64,000 nucleotides of DNA, taken from NCBI RefSeq assembly GCF_023195755.1, contig NZ_CP096203.1:372001-436000 (forward strand), given 5' to 3'. The DNA comes from Chryseobacterium nepalense. Lineage in GTDB: Bacteria > Bacteroidota > Bacteroidia > Flavobacteriales > Weeksellaceae. The translations under genes were made by a program, and so were the position numbers. Below are positions 16,538 to 25,565 of the stretch, piece after piece. Under the pieces are notes generated by a model. That model saw only the letters and a list, made by a program, of their open reading frames with translations, had not been told where the DNA came from and searched no databases. Within the stretch, counting starts at the first letter, position 1, and each line of letters begins with the position of its first letter.

Positions 16538-18571
16538 ATGCAGCATTTCCGAATTTATTTTATCGCATTTCTAATGATTCCGTTAATGACCTTCGCGGAA
16601 GACGGAAGTCAGCTTTGGCTTCGCTTTCCAGCAAAAAACGGAATTTCTGCAGATCAGATTATCGCTAAAGGAAACAGTGCGACGCTGAATATTGCCAGAA
16701 AAGAACTGAGCAGTCACTGGCAGGGCCAAACCGTGGAGCTGCGAACAGATAAATCTTTAAAAAGCCTGAAAGATGGTTACACCATAAAATCCGGACAGAA
16801 TAAAATTGTCATTGCTTCTGCAAAAGAAATCGGCTTGTTGTATGGCGTTTATCATATTTTACGGCTTCAGCAAACCAACGTTTCCACTGCCGATTTAAAC
16901 ATTACAGAAAAACCTTCGTACGATGTAAGAATTCTAAACCATTGGGATAATCTGGACGGAACGATTGAACGCGGTTATGCAGGCCATTCTCTCTGGAAAT
17001 GGGAAGATCTTCCGAATACAATTTCTCCCCGATATGAAGAATACGCAAGAGCAAATGCCTCTGTCGGGATCAATGCTGTAGTATTGAATAATGTTAATGC
17101 CTCTCCAAACATGCTTCGTGAAGACTATCTGAAAAAAGTAAAAATACTTGCCGATATTTTCAGACCGTATGGCATCAGGGTTTATCTTTCGGTCAATTTT
17201 GCCTCGCCAAAAGTGTTGGGAGGAACCGAAAATTCAGATCCGTTAAATAAAAATGTTCAGAAATGGTGGAAAAATAAAGCTTCAGAAATATATAAATTAA
17301 TTCCTGACTTCGGCGGATTTTTGGTGAAAGCCAATTCAGAAGGCCAGCCGGGACCGCAGGATTATGGAAGAACGCATGCCGACGGAGCCAATATGATGGC
17401 TGATGTTTTAAAACCATACGGAGGAATCGTAATGTGGAGGGCTTTCGTATACAGTCCGAGCAAAGATGACCGCGCGAAGCAGGCTTATCTGGAATTTGTT
17501 CCTCTTGATGGAAAATTCAGGGATAATGTGATCATTCAGATTAAAAACGGACCTGTTGATTTTCAGCCTCGTGAAGCATTTAATCCTTTGTTTGGTGCAT
17601 TAAAGAAAACTCCTGAAATGGTGGAATTTCAGATCACACAGGAATATCTGGGACAGGCTAATCATCTGGCTTATCTCGCTCCTTTATTCAAAGAAACTTT
17701 GGAAAGCGATACTTATTCTAATGGTGAAGGTTCCACAATTGCTAAAATTACCGACGGAACATTAAGACCCGCAAAAATCACAGCCATTTCTGCTGTGGCC
17801 AATATCGGAGAAGATACCAACTGGACAGGCCATCATTTTGCACAGGCCAACTGGTATGCATTCGGACGCCTTGCGTGGAATCATGAGCTTACGCCAGAAC
17901 AGATTGCCGACGAATGGATTACAATGACCTTTACGGATAATGAAAAATTCGTTAACCCGGTGAAAGAAATGATGCTTACTTCAAGGGAAACGGTTGTTGA
18001 CTACATGATGCCTTTAGGACTTCATCATATTTTCGCAGGAGGACATCATTACGGTCCCGAACCTTGGGGAGATTACAAAGGCGGTAGACCCGACTGGTCG
18101 CCGGTCTATTATCATCAGGCCGATAAAAATGGAGTAGGATTTGACAGAACCGTAACAGGAAGTAACGCGGTTTCACAATATTTTCCTCCATTAAATGACA
18201 TTTATGGAAATATTAAAACGTGTCCGGAAAATCTTATCCTTTGGTTTCATCATGTTCCATGGGAGTATAAAATGAAAGATGGGAAAACATTATGGGAAGA
18301 ACTTTGCTACAAATATGATTCAGGAGTTCATAAGGTGAGGAATTACCAGAAACTCTGGGACACGATGGAACCTTATATCGACGAACAAAGGTTTACGGAA
18401 GTACATTCGAAACTAAAAATCCAGGCGAAAGATGCTGTCTGGTGGAAAGATGCTTGTCTATTATATTTCCAGACTTTCTCTAAAACGTCTATCCCGTATG
18501 ATATTGAAAGACCTGTGCATGAGCTGGAAGATTTGAAAAAAATCAAACTGAATATGGGCCACCATAATTAA
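16538..18571 (+). CDS. GH67 alpha-glucuronidase
   Basis: Removes 4-O-methyl-glucuronic acid from the reducing-side ends of xylo-oligosaccharides. From ATG 16538 it has 677 aa and begins directly with a signal peptide (QHFRIYFIAFLMIPLMTFA), so it acts outside the cytoplasm. Family signatures: ILNHWDNLDGTIERGYAG, the acid residue in KANSEGQPGPQDYGRTHADG (E268), NGPVDFQPREAFNPLF, and ITQEYLGQANHLAYLAPLF. An in-frame ATG at 16505, supplied by the twin-hairpin repeat, would add 11 residues before the signal peptide and seems less likely. It is last of the xylan run and is followed by a hairpin. Confidence 0.95.
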   Translation: MQHFRIYFIAFLMIPLMTFAEDGSQLWLRFPAKNGISADQIIAKGNSATLNIARKELSSHWQGQTVELRTDKSLKSLKDGYTIKSGQNKIVIASAKEIGLLYGVYHILRLQQTNVSTADLNITEKPSYDVRILNHWDNLDGTIERGYAGHSLWKWEDLPNTISPRYEEYARANASVGINAVVLNNVNASPNMLREDYLKKVKILADIFRPYGIRVYLSVNFASPKVLGGTENSDPLNKNVQKWWKNKASEIYKLIPDFGGFLVKANSEGQPGPQDYGRTHADGANMMADVLKPYGGIVMWRAFVYSPSKDDRAKQAYLEFVPLDGKFRDNVIIQIKNGPVDFQPREAFNPLFGALKKTPEMVEFQITQEYLGQANHLAYLAPLFKETLESDTYSNGEGSTIAKITDGTLRPAKITAISAVANIGEDTNWTGHHFAQANWYAFGRLAWNHELTPEQIADEWITMTFTDNEKFVNPVKEMMLTSRETVVDYMMPLGLHHIFAGGHHYGPEPWGDYKGGRPDWSPVYYHQADKNGVGFDRTVTGSNAVSQYFPPLNDIYGNIKTCPENLILWFHHVPWEYKMKDGKTLWEELCYKYDSGVHKVRNYQKLWDTMEPYIDEQRFTEVHSKLKIQAKDAVWWKDACLLYFQTFSKTSIPYDIERPVHELEDLKKIKLNMGHHN

Positions 18572-18573
18572 AA

Positions 18574-18616
18574 ATAAGGCAACTCTTTTCTGTATTTGAA
18601 AGAAGAGTTGCCTTAT
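18574..18616. terminator. Terminator-like hairpin after GH67
   Basis: A 12- to 14-bp stem AAGGCAACTCTT / AAGAGTTGCCTT starts 2 nt after the GH67 stop. The T-rich side is better on the minus strand, so it may stop transcription from both sides. Confidence 0.65.
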
Positions 18617-18711
18617 AAAAAATAACTGTACTTGAAATTTTATCCGGTATTAATCGGAATAACTATATAATAATTAGTATATGGAATAATTAGTATTACA
18701 CTAAATGTTCT

Positions 18712-19308
18712 TTATTTTAATGAAATGATCTTATTAAAAACATTTCCGTTCTCTTCTACCCGGATAATGTAATTTTCTGATGTATTTTTGTCCAGATCAA
18801 AAGTAACATTCAGATCTCCGTTTTCAGACTGCTTGGTTGCTGTGTAATAGTTGTTGTCTGAAAAATCTGTTACAGAAATCATTACAGGATTTTTTACAGC
18901 AGACATATGAAGTTTTACAAAGTTACCTGAAACACTATATTCCGGTTTGTTGATAACACTTACAGGGGTTTTATCAACTTCCATCACATTATCTTTGTTA
19001 ATGCTGATTCTGTATTTTTCAACTTTTCCTTCAGATTCCGCCACCAGATAATAAGTACCTGTAGAAAGTTCCTTAAGATCGTAAGATTTTGAAATAACGT
19101 TTTCCGCATCAAGTTTTTCAGAAAATATTTCGCCGTCTATATCGTTATATACAAACAATGAAACATTTTTAGCATTAGATATCTCAAAGTTTATTGTTTT
19201 TGCACTCACCGTTCCTAAAGCAATAGAAAAGTCTCTGTCTTTACTCATCAAGCTTGCTGAGATTAATAAGAATCCTGCAAGAAAAGTAGATTTTAAAAAT
19301 GTATTCAT
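18712..19308 (-). CDS. Secreted beta-rich protein of unknown function
   Basis: 198 aa with a signal peptide (MNTFLKSTFLAGFLLISASLMS). The rest reads as alternating short beta strands in two Ig-like halves: KNVSLFVYNDIDG...GTYYLVAESEGKVEKYRISI, then NFVKLHMSAVKNPVMISVTD...YIIRVEENGNVFNKIISL. The halves resemble the sorting-domain-like folds of Bacteroidota secreted proteins, but the protein is all domain and no cargo. It is divergent from the AraC gene. No function is assigned. Confidence 0.75.
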   Translation of the reverse strand: MNTFLKSTFLAGFLLISASLMSKDRDFSIALGTVSAKTINFEISNAKNVSLFVYNDIDGEIFSEKLDAENVISKSYDLKELSTGTYYLVAESEGKVEKYRISINKDNVMEVDKTPVSVINKPEYSVSGNFVKLHMSAVKNPVMISVTDFSDNNYYTATKQSENGDLNVTFDLDKNTSENYIIRVEENGNVFNKIISLK

Positions 19309-19343
19309 AATGACAAGTTTTTTGTTATCAATAATTTATACTG

Positions 19344-19351
19344 CAAATCTA
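19344..19351 (-). promoter_or_regulatory. -7 element upstream of the secreted protein
   Basis: On the minus strand TAGATTTG matches TAnnTTTG exactly, giving a leader of roughly 30 nt. TTG triplets on the same strand lie 15 and 23 nt further upstream. Confidence 0.5.
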
Positions 19352-19469
19352 CAGCAGATCCTCTTTCAATTCTACAATACAATTTTCACATATATGTACA
19401 ATATTAACCTGATTGTTATATTAATTAAATATTAATTGTTAATTTTACATATAATTAATTGGACATCAT

Positions 19470-20342
19470 ATGAAACATGCCAATCCTGCTTTTGAAGCCA
19501 TAAAACCTAATATCGGAAGCAGTTTTACAAGTCTGAAGTTTCAGCGTAATGAAAATATAAAATCTCACGTCTGGCATTATCATCCGGAAGTAGAACTAAT
19601 ATTTGTTTGCAAAGGTTCCGGAAAGAGACAGATCGGGAGTAATATCTCCTATTTTTCGGATGGAGATCTCGTATTGATCGGGAGCAATCTTCCACATTGC
19701 GGACTTACCAACGAAAATACCAATAACGATTACGAAATGGTCATCCAGTTCAAGCCGGATTTTTTGGGAGAAAATATCTGGGAAACTCCTGAAATGCAGC
19801 GGGTTTCTGCCCTGCTTGAAAAATCAAAAGCCGGAATTGTTTTTAACGAAAATATAAAAAAAACAGTGGGTAAGAAAATTGCTGATATGCACGAAATGTC
19901 ATCGCTCAACAAGCTGCTGAACTTCCTGGAAATATTAGATGAACTTGCCACCACACAGGATTACAGAATACTGAATGCCGGGAAATATTATCTACAGACA
20001 CAAGTGGAGGATAATGAGAGAATCAACCATATATTTAATTATGTGAAGGACCATTTTAAAGAACAGATCACGCTGGAAGAAATAGCGGATCTTGCCAATA
20101 TGAAAGTGCCATCGTTTTGCCGTTATTTTAAGAAAATTACCAATAAAACATTTACCCAGTTTGTCAATGAATACCGGATTACCCATTCGCTGAAACTCCT
20201 TGCGGAACAGCCGTTAAGCATTACCGAAGTCTGTTTTGAATCCGGATTCAACAATTTCAGCTATTTTAATAAAACGTTTAAAGAATATATCAAGAAAAGC
20301 CCGTCACAATACCGTAAAGAATTTAATTATTTTATGGAATAA
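19470..20342 (+). CDS. AraC-family transcriptional regulator
   Basis: 290 aa: an N-terminal cupin sensor (about residues 20-100, with HVWHYHPEVELIFVCKGSGKRQIG) and a C-terminal double helix-turn-helix (about residues 190-288: ITLEEIADLANMKVPSFCRYFKK, then ITEVCFESGFNNFSYFNKTFKEY). Cupin-AraC proteins usually sense sugars. It stands directly before galK-galT and after the xylan genes, so galactose or xylan products are plausible effectors. The upstream 160 nt are AT-rich and shared with the divergent secreted-protein gene. Confidence 0.92.
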   Translation: MKHANPAFEAIKPNIGSSFTSLKFQRNENIKSHVWHYHPEVELIFVCKGSGKRQIGSNISYFSDGDLVLIGSNLPHCGLTNENTNNDYEMVIQFKPDFLGENIWETPEMQRVSALLEKSKAGIVFNENIKKTVGKKIADMHEMSSLNKLLNFLEILDELATTQDYRILNAGKYYLQTQVEDNERINHIFNYVKDHFKEQITLEEIADLANMKVPSFCRYFKKITNKTFTQFVNEYRITHSLKLLAEQPLSITEVCFESGFNNFSYFNKTFKEYIKKSPSQYRKEFNYFME

Positions 20343-20420
20343 TTTTAAAAAAACAACCTTGTTTATTTGAAATATACGTGTACATTTAACACTTATAAAA
20401 TTCATTACAATACTCTTATT

Positions 20421-21611
20421 TTGATCCAGGAAAAATTAATTAATAATACGAAAGAGGCTTTTCGAAAAGCCTTTCAAACCCAACCGGAGCATATTTTCCT
20501 TTCTCCCGGAAGAATAAATATTATCGGTGAGCATGTAGATTATAGTGATGGCTTTGTTTTGCCGGCAGCCATTGACAAATACATTTGTTTTGCTGTTGAA
20601 AAGGCAGGAAATTCTGATATGTGCACCTTTTTCGCAGTAGATTTTAATGACAGTTTCAGTTTTAATGTTAAAGAAAAACAATCGCCGGTTTCGCAGACCT
20701 GGGTTAACTATTTACTGGGAGTTTTTAATGCCATTCAGGAAGAAGGAAAAATAATTGGAGGCTTAAATATAGCGTTCAGCAGCACAATTCCTATGGGTTC
20801 GGGGTTATCTTCATCTGCAGCGCTGGAATGTGGTTTTGCCTATATTCTCAATCAGATTTTTAACCTCGGTTTTTCTAAAAAAGAACTCGCTTTGATCGGG
20901 CAGAAGTCAGAACATACTTATGTCGGAGTAAAGTGCGGAATTATGGATCAGTTTGCGTCCGTTTTCGGAAAAGAGGAAAAAGTCATCATGCTCGACTGTC
21001 ACTCGCTGGATCATCAATATTTTAACGCGGATCTCAAAGGCTACAGCCTAGTTTTATTTGACAGTTGTGTCAAGCATACGCATCTTACTTCCGGGTACAA
21101 CGACAGGCGCAGAGATGTAGACAACGGAAAAAATGCACTTTGGAAAAAATTTCCGGAAATTACAAAATTCCGGGATTTCAGTGTAGATATGCTTGATGCA
21201 GTGCGTGAAGAAATAGGAGAAATTAGATACAAAAGATGTCTCTACCTCCTGAAAGAAATCGGAAGGGTAGAGCAGGCTGCTGTTGCACTTTCTGAAAATA
21301 ATGCTGCATGTCTCGGAAAATTGCTTACCGAAACCCATTTCGGACTTTCCAATGAATTTGAGGTAAGCTGTAATGAACTTGATTTTCTGGTGGAGCAGAC
21401 CTTACAGGAAAAAGGCGTTATCGGGGCAAGAATGATGGGAGGCGGATTTGGCGGCTGCAGTATCAATCTTATCAAAGAAGATTTTGTTGAAAATGTAATC
21501 AGCAGAATCCGTGAAAAATACGAAGCTAAATTCAATATTCAGCTAAAAGTGTATCAGGTTAAAATTTCCGAAGGAATAAAAGAATATACCAACAATGAAT
21601 GTAGCATTTGA
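20421..21611 (+). CDS. galK: Galactokinase
   Basis: Phosphorylates galactose at C1 in the Leloir pathway. GHMP-kinase signatures are in order: PGRINIIGEHVDYSDGFVLP (galactokinase signature), IPMGSGLSSSAALE (ATP loop), and GARMMGGGFGGCSINLI near the C-terminus. No ATG lies in frame upstream of the conserved region. TTG 20421 gives 396 aa and fits the family N-terminus; TTG 20367 would add 18 unlikely residues. The last 17 nt overlap galT, indicating translational coupling. The weak start could keep GalK synthesis low. Confidence 0.92.
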   Translation: MIQEKLINNTKEAFRKAFQTQPEHIFLSPGRINIIGEHVDYSDGFVLPAAIDKYICFAVEKAGNSDMCTFFAVDFNDSFSFNVKEKQSPVSQTWVNYLLGVFNAIQEEGKIIGGLNIAFSSTIPMGSGLSSSAALECGFAYILNQIFNLGFSKKELALIGQKSEHTYVGVKCGIMDQFASVFGKEEKVIMLDCHSLDHQYFNADLKGYSLVLFDSCVKHTHLTSGYNDRRRDVDNGKNALWKKFPEITKFRDFSVDMLDAVREEIGEIRYKRCLYLLKEIGRVEQAAVALSENNAACLGKLLTETHFGLSNEFEVSCNELDFLVEQTLQEKGVIGARMMGGGFGGCSINLIKEDFVENVISRIREKYEAKFNIQLKVYQVKISEGIKEYTNNECSI

Positions 21612-22647
21612 CAGTAAAAAACACCCTCACAGAAGATACAATCCGCTTCTCGACGAATGGATTCTGGTTTCTCCGCAACGCTCCAACAGACCGTGGCAGG
21701 GACAGACCGAAAAAACGGTTCAGGAAGAATTGCCGGCTTATGATTCCGGATGCTACCTTTGCCCGGGAAATGAAAGGGCAAACGGTGAAAAAAATCCCGA
21801 CTATAAGGGGGTCTATGTCTTCGACAATGACTTCGGATCTTTGCTCAGCGATAAGGTGGATTTTTCTGTTAACAATTCAGATTTTTTTTCCATAAAACCT
21901 GAAAGAGGAATTAATAGAGTAATCTGTTTTTCTGAAAATCACAGCCTTACGTTGCCTGAAATGGAAAAGGACGCTATTAAAGAGGTAATTGACGTCTGGC
22001 AGCAGCAGTATGATGAACTCGGAAGTAAAGAATTCATTAATCATGTACAGATTTTCGAGAATAAAGGGCAGATCATGGGGTGCAGTAATCCTCATCCGCA
22101 CGGTCAGATCTGGGCTCAGTCATCGATTCCGACTGCCGTGGTAAAAACTCAGGAAAATCTTAAAAACTATTTTGAAAAATCCGGAAGATCACTGTTGGAA
22201 GATTACCTTAAAAAAGAACTTGAATACGGTGAAAGAATGGTACTTGAAAATGAAAGCTTTGTTGTTTTGGTTCCATTTTGGGCGGTCTGGCCTTATGAAA
22301 CGATGATCATCAGCAAAAGGAAAGCCGGAAATATCCTTGAGTTTTCGGAAGACGAGAAATATGATTTGGCCGAAATAATAAAAGATCTTACCATTAAATA
22401 TGATAATCTTTTTGAAATTTCGTTTCCATATTCTGCAGGAATTCACCAATCTCCAACTGACGGAATTTCACATCCCGAATGGCATTTCCACATGCATTTT
22501 TATCCGCCGCTTCTTCGTAATGCAGAGGTTAAAAAATTCATGGTGGGTTATGAAATGCTCGCCGAAGCACAAAGAGATATAACTCCGGAACAAAGCGCAG
22601 AAGTACTTAAAAATCTTTCTACCATACACTATAAAAGCAGAAACTAA
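21595..22647 (+). CDS. galT: Galactose-1-phosphate uridylyltransferase
   Basis: Swaps UMP between UDP-glucose and galactose-1-phosphate. 350 aa, normal length. The active-site motif NPHPHGQIW carries H167 and the nucleophile H169. HIT-fold metal sites are suggested by CYLCPGN near residue 52 and by GIHQSPTDG and EWHFHMHFYPP near the C-terminus. It overlaps galK by 17 nt. No epimerase (galE) is nearby. Confidence 0.95.
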   Translation: MNVAFDSKKHPHRRYNPLLDEWILVSPQRSNRPWQGQTEKTVQEELPAYDSGCYLCPGNERANGEKNPDYKGVYVFDNDFGSLLSDKVDFSVNNSDFFSIKPERGINRVICFSENHSLTLPEMEKDAIKEVIDVWQQQYDELGSKEFINHVQIFENKGQIMGCSNPHPHGQIWAQSSIPTAVVKTQENLKNYFEKSGRSLLEDYLKKELEYGERMVLENESFVVLVPFWAVWPYETMIISKRKAGNILEFSEDEKYDLAEIIKDLTIKYDNLFEISFPYSAGIHQSPTDGISHPEWHFHMHFYPPLLRNAEVKKFMVGYEMLAEAQRDITPEQSAEVLKNLSTIHYKSRN

Positions 22648-22749
22648 GTTGTTAATGCTTTAAAAATTATACCTTTAAAATTCTAAGAAATTAAGATTAG
22701 TTCCATTTTAAAAATCTTTAAATTAATTTCTTAAACATTAAAAACAAAA

Positions 22750-22783
22750 AAATAAGAGGACCCTACAAAGAGTTCTCTTATTT
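22750..22783 (-). terminator. Terminator of the DUF2383 gene
   Basis: AAATAAGAGGA pairs with TTCTCTTATTT (11 bp including one G-T). Read on the minus strand it is followed by TTTTGTTTT. A second smaller hairpin (TAATAC-TACTG / CAGTAGGTATTA) lies at 22785-22810, directly at the gene end. Confidence 0.7.
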
Positions 22784-22807
22784 CTAATACTACTGAAACA
22801 GTAGGTA

Positions 22808-23257
22808 TTAACTTAATTCTTCCAGATTTTCAAATCTTGAATAAGAAGATTTCAAATGATGAAGATGATCAGAAACAACCTGTGAACTTTCCGGACAAAG
22901 ATCTCCGCTTTCTAAAGCATCCTCATAAGCATTGATTGCCACTTTTTCCCCAAATACAACATTTTCAAGGGTAGACTCATCTTTGTTGCCGGTAAAAGAA
23001 TTTTTGATGTCGATCCATGCTCTGTGCACGGCACCTGCGGTACTTGTTGAATTGTCAGCCTCACCTCCTTTTTCATTAATAAGCCTGATAAGATCAGATT
23101 TCATAGTCTGAGACTGTGATACCATCTGGTCGTAATCATTTTTCAGAGCAGAATGGGTGTCCCATACTTTGTCCTCTACTTTAGAAAATCCTTCAATTCT
23201 GTCGTTCGTGATGTTCAGTAAATCATTTAGTACTGATACTGTTTTTTCGTTGTTCAT
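22808..23257 (-). CDS. PA2169-type (DUF2383) four-helix-bundle protein
   Basis: 149 aa, all helical, ferritin-like fold family DUF2383. Key segments are LNDLLNITNDRIEGF at the start, GAVHRAWIDIKNSFTG in the middle and NVVFGEKVAINAYEDAL after it. The family is linked to general stress in other bacteria, with no proven reaction. A GGCAT-type element resembling a sigma-54 promoter lies 32-47 nt upstream. It is divergent from the carotenoid operon. Confidence 0.9.
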   Translation of the reverse strand: MNNEKTVSVLNDLLNITNDRIEGFSKVEDKVWDTHSALKNDYDQMVSQSQTMKSDLIRLINEKGGEADNSTSTAGAVHRAWIDIKNSFTGNKDESTLENVVFGEKVAINAYEDALESGDLCPESSQVVSDHLHHLKSSYSRFENLEELS

Positions 23258-23288
23258 ATTAAATTTTTAATTGGTGTCCTTTGTAGGT

Positions 23289-23304
23289 TACAATAAACAT
23301 GCCT
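23289..23304 (-). promoter_or_regulatory. Sigma-54-like element, DUF2383 gene
   Basis: On the minus strand AGGCATGTTTATTGTA: GG, then N10 ending TT, then GT. This fits the -24/-12 pattern GG-N10-GC with one change at the last base. The distance to the start codon (about 32 nt) suits a short leader. Confidence 0.45.
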
Positions 23305-23341
23305 TGTTTAGGGACTTTCTAAATTTTTTTTAAAAAGTTTT

Positions 23342-23357
23342 TTGGCATAAAAAATGA
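23342..23357 (+). promoter_or_regulatory. Possible sigma-54-like element, carotenoid operon
   Basis: TTGGCATAAAAAATGA, preceded by a T tract, has a good -24 half but a poor -12 half (GA). It lies 63 nt before the marR start. This is the weakest member of the set of seven. Confidence 0.25.
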
Positions 23358-23419
23358 TGATAGTATATTATTGTACTAAGATCTAAAAAATTAGTATATT
23401 TATATAAAAATTCAATATC

Positions 23420-24088
23420 ATGAATTACAGAATGACAAAAGAAGTCATTGATCTTCTCGAAAAGTTTGAAAAAGAAAATGATAAACAGTATTATACTGCT
23501 GATATCAATGGTTTTAAAGAATGGGTTTGCGATCGCACATCCTCAGGAAATTCACAAATAGACGAGCCTTATTGGGAAGGAAAAGAAAAAGGAAGATCTC
23601 CTGAAAGCGCTATTACTACTTTACTGCTACATTTGAACAGATACGCCAAAAACTATTCGAAATCTGCCATTTCGGATTCTGATTTTGTGACACAGGAAGA
23701 TTTTATTTATCTTATTAATCTCAGAGCATTTGGACAAATGACCAAAATGGAGCTCATTAAAAAGAATATTCATGATAAGCCTGTAGGAATGCTCATTATC
23801 ACCAGGTTGCTTAAGAATGGTTGGATTGAGCAGACAGAATCTGATATAGACCGAAGAAATAAATTGATAAAAATTTCTGAAAAAGGTAATGAAGCACTTG
23901 AAAAACAGATGACAAAGATTCGGCAGGCCACGGATATTGTTTCAGGAAATCTTACCTACAGTGAAAAAATGGAGCTTATCAGAATGCTTAATAAGTTAGA
24001 TCGATTTCATTATCCTATTTTCTCAAAAAATATTGACAGTAAAGATCTTATTAAAACAGTTTACGAAGAACATTCATTTAAAAATTAA
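23420..24088 (+). CDS. MarR-type winged-helix regulator of the crt operon
   Basis: 222 aa. Residues 85-185 look like a MarR winged helix: QEDFIYLINLRAFGQMTKMELIKKN, then KPVGMLIITRLLKNGWIEQTESDIDRRNKLIKISEKG, where the DRRNKL wing is diagnostic. The N-terminal 80 residues (with YYTADINGFKEWVCDR) are an extension of unknown role. It starts the crt operon and stops 2 nt before crtI, so it is likely the local regulator. The ligand is unknown. Confidence 0.87.
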   Translation: MNYRMTKEVIDLLEKFEKENDKQYYTADINGFKEWVCDRTSSGNSQIDEPYWEGKEKGRSPESAITTLLLHLNRYAKNYSKSAISDSDFVTQEDFIYLINLRAFGQMTKMELIKKNIHDKPVGMLIITRLLKNGWIEQTESDIDRRNKLIKISEKGNEALEKQMTKIRQATDIVSGNLTYSEKMELIRMLNKLDRFHYPIFSKNIDSKDLIKTVYEEHSFKN

Positions 24089-24090
24089 CT

Positions 24091-25560
24091 ATGAAAAAAA
24101 AGATTGCGGTAATAGGATCTGGATTTTCAGGACTTTCGGCTGCGGCATATGCTTCAAAGGAAGGCCATGAAGTTCATCTTTTTGAGAAGAACGGCAGCAT
24201 TGGAGGAAGAGCCAGGAAATTTACAACAGATAACGGCTACACATTTGATATGGGGCCCAGCTGGTACTGGATGCCCGATATTATAGAATCATTTTTTAAT
24301 GATTTTGGTAAAAAAGCCACAGATTTCTATACGCTCATTCCTTTGGATCCGCAATTTGAAATGGTTTTTTCAGACGGCACCATGAATATTCCTCATAACT
24401 ATGAAGAAATGAAAGAACTGTTTGAAAAAACAGAACCCGGAGCCGGAAAAAAACTGGATGCATTTATGAAAGATGCACAGTATAAATATGAGGTCGGGAT
24501 GCAGGATTTTGTGAATAAGCCATGCCACTCCTGGTTTGAATTCGTATCTCCGAAAATAGCCAAAAGCGCACTGAAACTGGATCTCCTCACCAATTTTCAG
24601 CGTTTTGTAAGAAAATATTTCAATAATCCTAAACTGATTGTTTTAATGGAGTTCCCTGTTATTTTTCTGGGAGCTGCTCCAAAGGATATTCCTGCGTTGT
24701 ACAGTTTAATGAACTACGGAGGATATAAGTTAGGGACATGGTATCCAATGGGCGGTTTTTCAAAAATTATAGAGGCAATGAAAAATATTGCTGAAGAGCA
24801 GGGAACCCGTTTTTATGTAAATGCGGATGTTGAAAAAATTAATATTAATCAAAAAGCGGCTTCTTCGCTGACGGTCAATCAGAAACAGATTGATTTTGAC
24901 GTAATTATTGCATCATCAGATTATCATCACACGGAAACAAAACTTTTACCGGAAGAATTCAGGAATTATGATGAAAGTTATTGGGAGAAACGTGTTTTTG
25001 CTCCTTCCTGTCTCATTTATTATCTCGGGTTTAAAGAAAAAATCCCGAACCTGAAACATCATACTTTGTTTTTTGAAAATGATCTGGAGCTTCATACCCA
25101 TGAAATTTATAAAGATAAAAAGTGGCCTACTAAACCATTATTCTATGCCTGCTGCCCTTCAAAAACAGATCCGGACGTAGCGCCCGAAAACTGTGAAAAT
25201 GTTTTCTTGCTAATGCCCGTAGCTCCGGGAATTGAAGATTCTGAAGAAATAAGAGAAAGGTATTTTATGGAAATGATTCTCAGGCTCGAAAAACATACAG
25301 GAGCAACCGATCTCCTGCTGAAAATTGACTATAAAAAAAGCTATTGCGTAAAAGATTTTAAGGAAGATTACAATGCTTATCAGGGAAATGCTTACGGGCT
25401 TGCCAACACTTTATCTCAGACCGCCGTTTTAAAACCTTCACTCAGAAACAAAAAAATAAAAAATTTATTTTATACAGGGCAGCTTACCGTACCTGGACCG
25501 GGCGTACCGCCTTCCATCATATCAGGAAAAATAGCTGCAACAGAAGCCATAAAAAATTGA
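24091..25560 (+). CDS. crtI: Phytoene desaturase
   Basis: Introduces the double bonds that turn phytoene into lycopene; FAD-dependent, membrane-associated. 489 aa. The N-terminal dinucleotide fold IAVIGSGFSGLSAAAYAS is followed by EKNGSIGGRARKF, and the C-terminal family signature GQLTVPGPGVPPSIISGKIAA is intact. Second gene of the marR-crtI-crtB-crtZ-crtYcd operon; crtB follows after 5 nt. Confidence 0.96.
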   Translation: MKKKIAVIGSGFSGLSAAAYASKEGHEVHLFEKNGSIGGRARKFTTDNGYTFDMGPSWYWMPDIIESFFNDFGKKATDFYTLIPLDPQFEMVFSDGTMNIPHNYEEMKELFEKTEPGAGKKLDAFMKDAQYKYEVGMQDFVNKPCHSWFEFVSPKIAKSALKLDLLTNFQRFVRKYFNNPKLIVLMEFPVIFLGAAPKDIPALYSLMNYGGYKLGTWYPMGGFSKIIEAMKNIAEEQGTRFYVNADVEKININQKAASSLTVNQKQIDFDVIIASSDYHHTETKLLPEEFRNYDESYWEKRVFAPSCLIYYLGFKEKIPNLKHHTLFFENDLELHTHEIYKDKKWPTKPLFYACCPSKTDPDVAPENCENVFLLMPVAPGIEDSEEIRERYFMEMILRLEKHTGATDLLLKIDYKKSYCVKDFKEDYNAYQGNAYGLANTLSQTAVLKPSLRNKKIKNLFYTGQLTVPGPGVPPSIISGKIAATEAIKN

Positions 25561-25565
25561 TTGCT

